From contig CANRGJ010000001.1 of NCBI GenBank assembly GCA_947630175.1, forward strand, positions 62,001 to 126,000: 64,000 nucleotides of DNA, in the 5' to 3' direction. Under the pieces are notes generated by a model, which ran no database searches, was not told where the DNA came from, and saw only the letters and a list, made by a program, of their open reading frames with translations. Of this stretch, positions 32,908-40,954 are shown piece after piece (positions within the stretch are counted from its first letter, which is position 1; every line of letters begins with the position of its first letter). The translations under genes were made by a program, and so were the position numbers. Source of the DNA: an uncultured Ruminiclostridium sp. (lineage in GTDB: Bacteria; Bacillota; Clostridia; Oscillospirales; Ruminococcaceae).

Positions 32908-33799
32908 TATAGAATTAGTTGTTGAAGCAGAAGCTGTCGGCGAAAGGATCGACAAATATATTTGTGAAAACACCAATTTTTCCCGTTCCTTTGCTGAAGA
33001 ATTGCTTGAAAACGGCAACTGCCTTGTAAACGGCACAAAATGCAAAAAGAACTACCGTGTCAAGGCGGGAGACATTGTTGAAATAACTCTTCCCGATATG
33101 GAAGAGCCTGAGATACTCCCCGAAAATATCCCGTTGGATATAGTTTACGAGGACAGCGACCTGCTTGTTGTGAACAAGCCTAAGGGAATGGTAGTCCATC
33201 CCGCCGCAGGACATTATTCGGGAACTCTTGTCAACGCACTGATGTATCATTGTAAAGACAGCTTATCGGGAATAAACGGCGTTATACGTCCCGGAATAGT
33301 GCATAGAATAGATAAGGATACCAGCGGTCTGCTGATAGTGGCAAAAAACGATACAGCTCACAACGGACTGGCTGAGCAGATAAAAGTACACAGCTTTTCT
33401 CGCCGTTATGAGGCAGTTGTTCTGGGCGGAATAAAGGAAAACGGCACAGTCAATGCTCCAATCGCCCGCCACAAAACCGACCGAAAGAAAATGGCGGTAA
33501 CTCCTGACGGCAGGGAAGCGATAACTCATTACGAGGTAATAGAAAATTACGGGAAATACACTCATCTTCGCTTAATTCTTGAAACAGGACGCACTCATCA
33601 GATACGCGTCCATATGGCATATATAGGACATCCCGTTGTAGGCGATCCAGTTTACGGCGACGGTAAGCCCAAATGGCTTGAGGGACAGTGCCTTCACGCT
33701 CGTGAGATAGGTTTTATCCATCCGATAACGGGAAAAGAATTGTTCTTCACCTCACCACTCCCAGAATATTTTGAAAAAATGCTGAAAAATATTAAATAG
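32900..33799 (+). CDS. rluD: RluD-family pseudouridine synthase
   Basis: It converts uridines in 23S rRNA to pseudouridine; it corresponds to YlyB in Bacillus, judged by gene order. The 299-residue protein has an N-terminal S4 domain (ERIDKYICENTNFSRSFAEE) and the catalytic domain with PKGMVVHPAAGH and the catalytic Asp in HRIDKDTSGLLIVAKN, then GRTHQIRVHMAYIGHPVVGD. Two ATG codons in tandem (32897 and 32900) are possible starts and both overlap lspA; the Shine-Dalgarno is weak. Confidence 0.92.
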   Translation: MNNIELVVEAEAVGERIDKYICENTNFSRSFAEELLENGNCLVNGTKCKKNYRVKAGDIVEITLPDMEEPEILPENIPLDIVYEDSDLLVVNKPKGMVVHPAAGHYSGTLVNALMYHCKDSLSGINGVIRPGIVHRIDKDTSGLLIVAKNDTAHNGLAEQIKVHSFSRRYEAVVLGGIKENGTVNAPIARHKTDRKKMAVTPDGREAITHYEVIENYGKYTHLRLILETGRTHQIRVHMAYIGHPVVGDPVYGDGKPKWLEGQCLHAREIGFIHPITGKELFFTSPLPEYFEKMLKNIK

Positions 33800-33807
33800 A
33801 GGTTTTA

Positions 33808-34614
33808 ATGGATTTTAAAGACGTTATCATAATGACCGATATAGACGGTACTTTGCTCACCGACCAAAAGCAGATACTCGACTGTGATATGAAAGCAATA
33901 GACCGCTTTCGCAAAGGCGGCGGGACTTTTACTTTAGCCACAGGCAGGGGCTATTCCATGGCAAAGCCCGTTGCCGACCGCATAGCTTTGGATACTCCCG
34001 CAGTAATTTTTAACGGTTCTGCTGTTTATGACTTTGAACAGGGAAAATTTCTCTGGCACAGTTCTCTTGATCTTTCCGCAAGGCCTGTTTTAAAAGAAAT
34101 ACTGTCCGCTTTTCCGGATATGGGTTGCGAAGTGCTTTGTGCGGAAGACGTTTACGTTCCTTCAATGAACGAGATAGAGCGTCAGCACCTTGCGCTTGAA
34201 AATGTAAAGCCTATTTTATGTAAAGTGGACGATGTTCCGGGAGATTGGCTGAAGATCCTCTTTGCGTATCCGCCTGATGTAATACAAAACCTTATAGATT
34301 TTGTTCAGGAAAGGCCTGATTATATGAACGCTGCTCACTGGGTACGCAGCGAGGTACATTATTTTGAAATGCTCCCCAACGGAGTAAACAAGGGAAGCGG
34401 CTTTAAACGTCTTTTGGAAATTATGAACAGGACCGACGCCTTTACCGTTGGAGTAGGCGATTATAACAACGACGTGGAACTTATCCGTGACGCAAGCCTC
34501 GGTGTTGCGGTCGCCTCTGCTCAGGGTGTTGCAAAAGAGGTCGCCGATCTTGTAGTTTGCGACAACAACAGCGGCGCGATTGCCGAATTGATAGATTACA
34601 TAGAAAACCTGTAA
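33808..34614 (+). CDS. Cof-type HAD-IIB family phosphatase
   Basis: This is a haloacid-dehalogenase-superfamily phosphatase of the Cof type, 268 residues, acting on sugar phosphates or similar small molecules; substrate unknown. Motifs are visible: DxDxT as TDIDGTLLTD near the N-terminus, ATGRGYSMAKP, the conserved Lys in NGVNKGSGFKRLLE, and GVGDYNNDVELIRDA near the C-terminus. It lies 8 bases after the pseudouridine synthase gene and 13 before the methyltransferase fusion. Confidence 0.9.
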   Translation: MDFKDVIIMTDIDGTLLTDQKQILDCDMKAIDRFRKGGGTFTLATGRGYSMAKPVADRIALDTPAVIFNGSAVYDFEQGKFLWHSSLDLSARPVLKEILSAFPDMGCEVLCAEDVYVPSMNEIERQHLALENVKPILCKVDDVPGDWLKILFAYPPDVIQNLIDFVQERPDYMNAAHWVRSEVHYFEMLPNGVNKGSGFKRLLEIMNRTDAFTVGVGDYNNDVELIRDASLGVAVASAQGVAKEVADLVVCDNNSGAIAELIDYIENL

Positions 34615-34627
34615 AAGGGAGGGTAAA

Positions 34628-35638
34628 ATGGTCAACTCAAAGGGCTGGAACTGGGAAATAGTCGATGATTCTATATGGCTCGACCCTGCCGAAGAAAGCT
34701 ACTATTATTGTCGTAAGTGGAAAAACGACGGCAAGCGCTCAGTCCTGGATCTTGGCTGCGGTCTTGGCAGACACTCACTTTTGTTTGCTCAGAACGGCTT
34801 TAAAGTTACCGCCGTTGACATTTCCGATTACGCTGTAAAGCAAGTCAGAGAAATCTCAGATCGTTTGGGATTAAATATCCGCACTCTCGTCAGCGATATG
34901 GCAAATCTGCCCTTTAGGGAAAATTCATTTGACTGCATTTTTTCCTACCTTACGATTTCCCACACAGACACTGAAGGCTTTTCAAAGATACTTTCTGACA
35001 TAAAGAGGATTTTAAAACCCGACGGCGAAATATATCTTACCCTTTGTTCAAAGGAATCACAATCCTTTAGAGAGGGAAATTTCCCTAAAATAGATGAAAA
35101 CACTATCGTGAAAACGGAAGAAGGACCCGAAAACGGCGTCCCGCATTTCTTTGTTGATTTTGAAGACGTAAAGCGCCTTTTTGAACCTGATTTTCAGCTT
35201 CTTCGTGTCCGTCATATTCTCAATTGCCTTCATGAAAAAATAATACAGAACAATCATCACTACCACATCTGCGCAAAGCTTATCAAACCTGCTTCAAATC
35301 TTGATTTTTCTGATATTATCGGAAAAGAAGTGAGTGGAACGATAGACAGACCTTTAGGTAGCGCTCATCCAAGACATAAAAATCTTATTTATCCTGTAAA
35401 TTACGGCTATGTAAATGGCGTTATCGCAGGCGACGGAGCAGAACAGGACGTATATTATCTGGGCGAAAATGAGCCTGTAAAATCATTTTCAGGCAAAGTT
35501 ATCGCAGTCGCTCACCGTTTCAATGACGTTGAGGATAAATGGATAGTCGCAAAAGACTGCGTTTCTTTCATAAAAGAAGAAATAGAAAAAGCAACAGAAT
35601 TTCAGGAAAAATATTTTGATACCGAAATAATAATGTAA
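34628..35638 (+). CDS. class I SAM methyltransferase fused to a pyrophosphatase-like domain
   Basis: The 336-residue protein has two parts. Residues 1 to about 205 are a class I methyltransferase: motif I VLDLGCGLGRHSLLFA, acidic motif II AVDIS, and DCIFSYLTISH. Residues about 226-336 (KEVSGTIDRPLGSAHPRHKN, LIYPVNYGYVNG, GDGAEQDVYYLG, VIAVAHRFNDVEDKWIVA) look like the short clostridial proteins usually annotated as inorganic pyrophosphatase. The joint (KLIKPASNLDFSDII) has no stop or frame change. Substrates of either half are unknown. It is placed between a HAD phosphatase and transketolase genes. Confidence 0.82.
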   Translation: MVNSKGWNWEIVDDSIWLDPAEESYYYCRKWKNDGKRSVLDLGCGLGRHSLLFAQNGFKVTAVDISDYAVKQVREISDRLGLNIRTLVSDMANLPFRENSFDCIFSYLTISHTDTEGFSKILSDIKRILKPDGEIYLTLCSKESQSFREGNFPKIDENTIVKTEEGPENGVPHFFVDFEDVKRLFEPDFQLLRVRHILNCLHEKIIQNNHHYHICAKLIKPASNLDFSDIIGKEVSGTIDRPLGSAHPRHKNLIYPVNYGYVNGVIAGDGAEQDVYYLGENEPVKSFSGKVIAVAHRFNDVEDKWIVAKDCVSFIKEEIEKATEFQEKYFDTEIIM

Positions 35639-35650
35639 TAGGAGGAAACT

Positions 35651-36493
35651 ATGGACAAGGAACTTAAAAAGCAGTTGGAAATAACTGCCACAAAGGTAAG
35701 AATGGGCGTAATTGAAGGCGTCTACAACGCAAAATGCGGGCATCCCGGCGGATCTCTTTCGGTGTGTGACACTCTCACTTACCTTTACTTCAACCGTATG
35801 AACGTTGACCCAAAAAATCCCACTATGAGCGACAGAGACAGGCTGGTGCTTTCAAAAGGACACACCGCCCCAGCTCTTTATTCCGTTCTTGCACACAGAG
35901 GTTTTTTCCCTATTGAGGACTTGAAAACCCTCCGTCATATTGACAGCTATCTTCAGGGTCATCCTGTTATCGGAAAAGTCCCCGGCGTTGATATGAGCAC
36001 GGGCTCTCTCGGTCAGGGAATTTCTGCCGCCTGCGGTATGGCTTTGTCAGGAAAGCTGGACAATGAGACCTATAAGGTATACGCTATCCTTGGCGACGGT
36101 GAGATAGAGGAAGGCCAGGTCTGGGAGGCGGCTATGTTTGCAGCTCATTATCAGCTCGACAATCTTGTAGCCGTTATCGACAACAACGGCTTGCAGATAG
36201 ACGGCAAAATAAGCGAAGTTATGAGTCCTTACCCCATAGACGAAAAATTCAAGGCGTTCGGCTGGCACGTTATCGTAATTGACGGTCACGACTTTGACGC
36301 TATTGACAAAGCCTTCAACGAGGCGGAAACAGTAGCAAATCAGCCTGTCGCCATAATTCAGAAATCCGTAAAGGGTAAGGGCGTAAGCTATATGGAAAAT
36401 CAGGTCTCATGGCACGGCGCAGCACCCAATGAAGAACAATACAATATTGCTATGTCCGAGCTTCAGGCTAAGCTGGACGAGCTGACAAAGTGA
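35651..36493 (+). CDS. tktA: transketolase, N-terminal subunit
   Basis: This is half of a split transketolase, which moves two-carbon units between sugar phosphates in the pentose phosphate pathway. The 280 residues carry the thiamine-diphosphate domain: GHPGGSLSVCDTL, KGHTAPALYS, GSLGQGISAACGMA, and the cofactor motif GDGEIEEGQVWEAA running to the Asn of IDNNGLQIDG. ATG follows AGGAGG. The partner subunit follows after 13 bases. Split transketolases are common in clostridia and archaea. Confidence 0.94.
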   Translation: MDKELKKQLEITATKVRMGVIEGVYNAKCGHPGGSLSVCDTLTYLYFNRMNVDPKNPTMSDRDRLVLSKGHTAPALYSVLAHRGFFPIEDLKTLRHIDSYLQGHPVIGKVPGVDMSTGSLGQGISAACGMALSGKLDNETYKVYAILGDGEIEEGQVWEAAMFAAHYQLDNLVAVIDNNGLQIDGKISEVMSPYPIDEKFKAFGWHVIVIDGHDFDAIDKAFNEAETVANQPVAIIQKSVKGKGVSYMENQVSWHGAAPNEEQYNIAMSELQAKLDELTK

Positions 36494-36506
36494 AGGGAGA
36501 ACAGAT

Positions 36507-37442
36507 ATGGAAAAGAAAGCAACTCGTGAAAGCTACGGCGAAGCCCTTGTAATGTTGGCAGAAAAACGCCCCGACCTTGTCGTTCTCGATGCTGACCTTG
36601 CCGCCGCCACGAAAACAGGAATATATAAAAAGGCTTGTCCCGACCGCTTCTTTGACTGCGGTATTGCGGAGGCTGATATGATGGGCGTTGCGGCAGGTAT
36701 CGCCACAACGGGAAAGCTTGTTTTTGCCAGCAGTTTTGCAATGTTTGCCGCAGGTAGAGCATTTGAAATAGTAAGAAACAGCATTTGCTACCCTCATCTC
36801 AATGTTAAGATAGGCGCAACTCATGCGGGAATTTCCGTTGGCGAGGACGGCGCCTCCCATCAGTGCAACGAGGATATAGCTTTAATGCGCGTTCTTCCGG
36901 GAATGACCGTTATCAATCCCGCAGACGACGTTGAGGCAAAGGCGGCTGTCCTGGCAATGGCTGATTATGAAGGACCTACCTATATGCGCTTCGGCAGACT
37001 GGCAGTGCCTGTTTTCAACGACCCGGCGACTTATAAATTTGAGCTTGGCAAGGGTATTGAGCTTAGAAGCGGCGCCGACATCACCGTTATCGCAACGGGA
37101 CTTATGGTAGCTGAAGCTGTTGAGGCGGGAAAGATCCTTGCTGAGCAGGGAATTAACGCCCGCATTATCAACATTCACACCATAAAGCCCATTGACCGTG
37201 ATATTATCATCAGAGCTGCCAAGGAAACAGGAAAGATCGTCACCGTTGAGGAACATTCCATAATCGGCGGACTTGGCAGCGCCGTTTCTGAGGTAGTCGC
37301 CGAAACCGTTCCCGTTCCCGTTATCAGAATAGGCGTTCAGGACTGCTTCGGACACAGCGGCCCTGCGGCAGCGCTTTTGAAAGAATTTGGACTCAGCGCT
37401 GATAATATTGTCAAGGTAGTTAAAGATACATTAGGCAAATAA
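36507..37442 (+). CDS. tktB: transketolase, C-terminal subunit
   Basis: This second half supplies the pyrimidine-binding domain and the C-terminal domain, 311 residues. Seen: DADLAAATKTGIYKKACPDR, CGIAEADMMGVAAGIATTG with the Glu that activates thiamine diphosphate, SSFAMFAAGRAFEIVRN, GEDGASHQCNEDIALMR, and EEHSIIGGLGSAV in the last domain. It must pair with the upstream subunit for activity. A strong terminator directly follows, which ends the transcript before the pyr genes. Confidence 0.94.
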   Translation: MEKKATRESYGEALVMLAEKRPDLVVLDADLAAATKTGIYKKACPDRFFDCGIAEADMMGVAAGIATTGKLVFASSFAMFAAGRAFEIVRNSICYPHLNVKIGATHAGISVGEDGASHQCNEDIALMRVLPGMTVINPADDVEAKAAVLAMADYEGPTYMRFGRLAVPVFNDPATYKFELGKGIELRSGADITVIATGLMVAEAVEAGKILAEQGINARIINIHTIKPIDRDIIIRAAKETGKIVTVEEHSIIGGLGSAVSEVVAETVPVPVIRIGVQDCFGHSGPAAALLKEFGLSADNIVKVVKDTLGK

Positions 37443-37446
37443 TTTC

Positions 37447-37477
37447 AAAAACCACTCGTTTTTCGGGTGGTTTTTTT
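37447..37477 (+). terminator. intrinsic terminator after transketolase
   Basis: AAAAACCACTCG (37447-37458) / CGGGTGGTTTTT (37464-37475), 12 pairs with one T-G, loop TTTTT, and a T-tract through 37477. Confidence 0.93.
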
Positions 37478-37499
37478 ACAGAAAAAATCTAAAAATCGG

Positions 37500-37528
37500 T
37501 TGCTAAATCCGACAGAATATTGTATAAT
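37500..37528 (+). promoter_or_regulatory. promoter of the pyrimidine operon
   Basis: TTGCTA (37500-37505), 17-base spacer, TATAAT (37523-37528). The leader of about 55 bases holds the direct repeat TTTAACTTG at 37545-37553 and 37563-37571. I see no PyrR attenuator hairpin. Confidence 0.78.
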
Positions 37529-37588
37529 AAATTAAATAGGGATTTTTAACTTGCTCTTGATATTTAACTTGTTATGAGAGGGATAAAA

Positions 37589-38881
37589 ATGGAGCTTTAT
37601 CTCACCAACGGTCATGTGGTTGACAGCCAAAACGGTATAGACGAAACACTGGATATAAAGATAAAGGACGGTGTTATAGCCGAACTGGGAAAGAATCTGG
37701 ATGTTCCTGAAAATGCCGATGTGATAAATTGCCGTGGACTTACAGTTATTCCTGGAATATGCGATATGCATGTCCATCTCCGCGATCCCGGGCAGACCCA
37801 CAAGGAAGATATTTATACCGCTTGTGAAGCTGCCGCCGCGGGAGGAGTTACAGCTGTCGCCTGTATGCCCAATACCACGCCGCCCATAGATAATGCGGAA
37901 ATTGTTTCTTATATTCTCGAAAAAGCAAAGACCGCCAAAGCAAGGGTATATCCCGTCGGCGCGATTACAAAGGGCTTGTCGGGAGCAGAACTTACAGATT
38001 TCACCGCCTTGAAGAACGCAGGCTGTGTTGCGGTGAGCGATGACGGAAGACCTGTAAAAAATGCAATGATAATGAAACAGGCTATCCGCAAAGCGGCGCT
38101 TGAACGCCTTGCAATAATAAGTCATTGTGAAGACCTTGACATAATAGACGGCGGAATAATCAACAAAGGCGCCGTAAGCGAAACTATGGGCGTTAAGGGA
38201 ATGGCTCGCTCCAGCGAGAACTACATCACCGCCCGTGAGATCTTCCTTGCAGGCGAACAGAGAATGCCCATTCATATAGCTCACGTTTCCACAAAAGAGG
38301 CTGTAAATATAATCCGCCTTGCAAAAAGCAAGGGATCAAAGGTCACCTGTGAAACTGCTCCGCATTACTTCACTCTCACTGAGGACAAGCTGTTCAGCCG
38401 TGACGCTGATTACAGAATGAATCCGCCTCTTCGTGAACAGGCTGATGTTGACGCAATAACCGAAGCAATATGCGACGGCACGATAGACTGCATAGTCACC
38501 GACCACGCTCCGCACACTACTGAAGAAAAATCCGATTTTCTGACTGCTCCCAACGGAGTTGTAGGACTTGAAACTTCCCTTGCGGCAACAGTCACAATGC
38601 TGCTAAACACTGGAAAAATAACGCTTGTCCAGCTTGTTGACCTTATGTGCGTCCGTCCCCGTCAGATACTCGGCATAGAGGGAGGAACGCTCAGCGTAGG
38701 TTCTCCCGCAGATATTGCCATATTCAGCGAGACCGAGCAGTGGACAGTAGAGCCAGAAAAACTCCATTCTAAATCGAAAAACACCTGCTTTAAAGGCATG
38801 ACGCTTACAGGAAAAGTTAAATATACCATTTTGAATGGTGAGATAGTATACAAAGGTGAGAACAAGGAAAAGGAGGAATAG
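37589..38881 (+). CDS. pyrC: dihydroorotase
   Basis: PyrC closes carbamoyl-aspartate to dihydroorotate in pyrimidine synthesis. The 430-residue length and DMHVHLRDPG fit the larger type I amidohydrolase seen in Firmicutes. Other metal-site elements: ACMPNTTPPIDN, IISHCEDL, IHIAHVSTKEAV and VTDHAPHT. ATG 37589 is chosen because GAGAGGGA lies just upstream; an ATG at 37574 would put that site inside the gene. It leads the pyr operon. No pyrB or pyrE is in the window. Confidence 0.95.
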   Translation: MELYLTNGHVVDSQNGIDETLDIKIKDGVIAELGKNLDVPENADVINCRGLTVIPGICDMHVHLRDPGQTHKEDIYTACEAAAAGGVTAVACMPNTTPPIDNAEIVSYILEKAKTAKARVYPVGAITKGLSGAELTDFTALKNAGCVAVSDDGRPVKNAMIMKQAIRKAALERLAIISHCEDLDIIDGGIINKGAVSETMGVKGMARSSENYITAREIFLAGEQRMPIHIAHVSTKEAVNIIRLAKSKGSKVTCETAPHYFTLTEDKLFSRDADYRMNPPLREQADVDAITEAICDGTIDCIVTDHAPHTTEEKSDFLTAPNGVVGLETSLAATVTMLLNTGKITLVQLVDLMCVRPRQILGIEGGTLSVGSPADIAIFSETEQWTVEPEKLHSKSKNTCFKGMTLTGKVKYTILNGEIVYKGENKEKEE

Positions 38882-38883
38882 TA

Positions 38884-39816
38884 ATGTCGCTTGACAGACT
38901 TATCGAGAAAATAGCGGAAAAGCAAAATCCAACTGTTGCAGGACTTGACCCGAAGCTGGATTACGTCCCCGAATACATTAAGAAAAAAGCCTTTGAAAAA
39001 TACGGTGAAACCCTGAAAGGTGCGGCAAAAGCGCTTTTATGGTTTAATAAGGAGCTTATAGACGCACTTTGCGATATAGTCCCCGCAGTAAAGCCGCAGG
39101 CGGCATATTATGAGATGTACGGATACGCAGGAGTAAAAACGCTGTACAAAACTCAGGAATACGCCCGCAGCAAGGGAATGTTCGTAATAACCGATGGTAA
39201 GCGCAACGACATAGGAAGCACAATGGAAGCCTACGCCGCTGCTTATCTTGGGAGGGTAAAGGTAGGAAGCGAAGAATTTGAGCCTTTTCTCGGCGACGCC
39301 CTGACGGTGAACGGCTATCTTGGCAGCGACGGCATAAAGCCTGTCATAAAGGTCTGCAACGAATATGATAAGGGAATGTTCGTCCTTGCAAAAACCTCCA
39401 ATCCCTCCTCAGGCGAATTGCAGGATATGAAGATAGGAGACCGTGCGGTTTATGAGATAATGGGCGATATGTGTGAGGAATGGGGCAAAGACCTTATGGG
39501 AAAATACGGTTACAGCGGCGTTGGAATAGTGGCGGGAGCTACATATCCCGAACAGATAGCAGTACTTCGTGAAAGGCTCCCTCATACCTTCTTCCTTATC
39601 CCAGGCTACGGTGCTCAGGGTGCAAGCGCAAAGGATATTTCAGCCGCATTTGACCAAAACGGCCTTGGCGGGATCGTGAACAGCTCAAGAGGAATTATGT
39701 GCGCTTATCAAAAGGAAAAGTGCGACGAAAAGGATTTTGCGCAGGCGGCTCGCCGTGAAGCAATCCGTATGCGCGACGAAATAATGGGATTTGTGAACAG
39801 GATAGAATTAAACTGA
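38884..39816 (+). CDS. pyrF: orotidine 5'-phosphate decarboxylase
   Basis: PyrF decarboxylates OMP to UMP, the last step of the pathway. The 310 residues fit the longer type 2 subfamily. The catalytic Asp-Lys-x-x-Asp tetrad region is DGKRNDIGSTMEAYA; near the N-terminus is TVAGLDPKLDYVP, and the phosphate site includes IPGYGAQG and GIVNSSRGIM. It starts 2 bases after the pyrC stop with AAGGAGGAATAGTA as Shine-Dalgarno. Confidence 0.94.
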   Translation: MSLDRLIEKIAEKQNPTVAGLDPKLDYVPEYIKKKAFEKYGETLKGAAKALLWFNKELIDALCDIVPAVKPQAAYYEMYGYAGVKTLYKTQEYARSKGMFVITDGKRNDIGSTMEAYAAAYLGRVKVGSEEFEPFLGDALTVNGYLGSDGIKPVIKVCNEYDKGMFVLAKTSNPSSGELQDMKIGDRAVYEIMGDMCEEWGKDLMGKYGYSGVGIVAGATYPEQIAVLRERLPHTFFLIPGYGAQGASAKDISAAFDQNGLGGIVNSSRGIMCAYQKEKCDEKDFAQAARREAIRMRDEIMGFVNRIELN

Positions 39817-39844
39817 CGCATAAAAAATACCCACGGAGGTAAAA

Positions 39845-40954
39845 ATGGATTTTTTGACTGCAAAAACAGCTTATCTTATATTATCTGACGGGACTGTGTT
39901 CAAGGGAAAGAGCTTTGGCGCAGAGGGCGAGGTAATCGGAGAGGTAGTATTTACCACAGCTATGACAGGTTATCAGGAAACTTTGACCGACCCCAGCTAC
40001 TGTGGACAGATCGTAACCCAGACCTTTCCCCTTATAGGAAATTACGGCATAAATTCAATTGATAAAGAATCTGAGGGAAGCGTGGTAAGCGGCTATATCG
40101 TCCGTGAATACTGTAAAGTCCCCTCAAATTTTCGCTGTGAAAAGGGAATTGACGAATATCTGAAAGAAAACGGTATAATCGGACTTTACGATATAGACAC
40201 CCGCCGCCTAACAAGAATAATCCGTGAAACAGGTGTAATGAACGGAATGATAACCACACACGAGCCTGACGAGCAGTTTAAAGAGGCAGCGCTTGAAAAA
40301 ATACGCTCTTTCCGCATAGAAAAGCCTGTTCCTAAAGTAACGGTAAGCAAACCCACAAAATATTCCGAAAATAAAACCGAGAAAAAATACAAGGTCGCTT
40401 TGATAGATTACGGCTATAAATATAACATAAGGCGTGAACTGGAAAAGCGTGGCTGTGATGTGACCGTATTCCCTTCAAACGTCACCGCTGATGAGATAAT
40501 CGCCTTTGCTCCTGACGGAATAATGCTGTCCAACGGTCCCGGAGATCCGACAGATAACAAGGAATCTATTGCAACTCTCCACGACCTTATTGAAAATCAG
40601 ATACCCACTTTCGGCATATGTCTGGGACATCAGCTTTTAGCTCTTGCCAACGGAGGCAGCACGGTAAAGCTGAAGTACGGTCACAGAGGCGGAAACCAGC
40701 CTGTTACCGATATCGATATGGACCGCACTTTTATAACCAGCCAGAATCACGGCTATGCAGTTGTAAACGAAAGCATTTCCCCCGAAGTGGGCAAGGTGAG
40801 CCATATAAACGCCAACGACAAAACCTGTGAGGGAGTAAAATACACCAATGCTCCCGCATTTACAGTCCAGTTCCACCCTGAAGCCTGCGGCGGACCGCAG
40901 GACACTGCATACCTTTTCGATGAATTTATTCAGCTTATGGAGGAGCATAAATAA
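39845..40954 (+). CDS. carA: carbamoyl-phosphate synthase small subunit
   Basis: CarA is the glutaminase subunit that passes ammonia to CarB. The 369 residues have the N-terminal domain (GEVVFTTAMTGYQETLTDPS) and the class I amidotransferase domain with LSNGPGDPTDN, the nucleophile Cys in FGICLGHQLLA, and the His-Glu pair in VQFHPEACGGPQDT. ATG follows CGGAGGT. The stop overlaps the carB start by one base, so the two subunits are probably made in balance. Confidence 0.96.
   Translation: MDFLTAKTAYLILSDGTVFKGKSFGAEGEVIGEVVFTTAMTGYQETLTDPSYCGQIVTQTFPLIGNYGINSIDKESEGSVVSGYIVREYCKVPSNFRCEKGIDEYLKENGIIGLYDIDTRRLTRIIRETGVMNGMITTHEPDEQFKEAALEKIRSFRIEKPVPKVTVSKPTKYSENKTEKKYKVALIDYGYKYNIRRELEKRGCDVTVFPSNVTADEIIAFAPDGIMLSNGPGDPTDNKESIATLHDLIENQIPTFGICLGHQLLALANGGSTVKLKYGHRGGNQPVTDIDMDRTFITSQNHGYAVVNESISPEVGKVSHINANDKTCEGVKYTNAPAFTVQFHPEACGGPQDTAYLFDEFIQLMEEHK

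Noticed and set aside
37532..38284. 250-codon minus-strand frame over pyrC
   Set aside because: Antisense shadow of dihydroorotase; low-complexity Cys/Tyr/Phe-rich translation.
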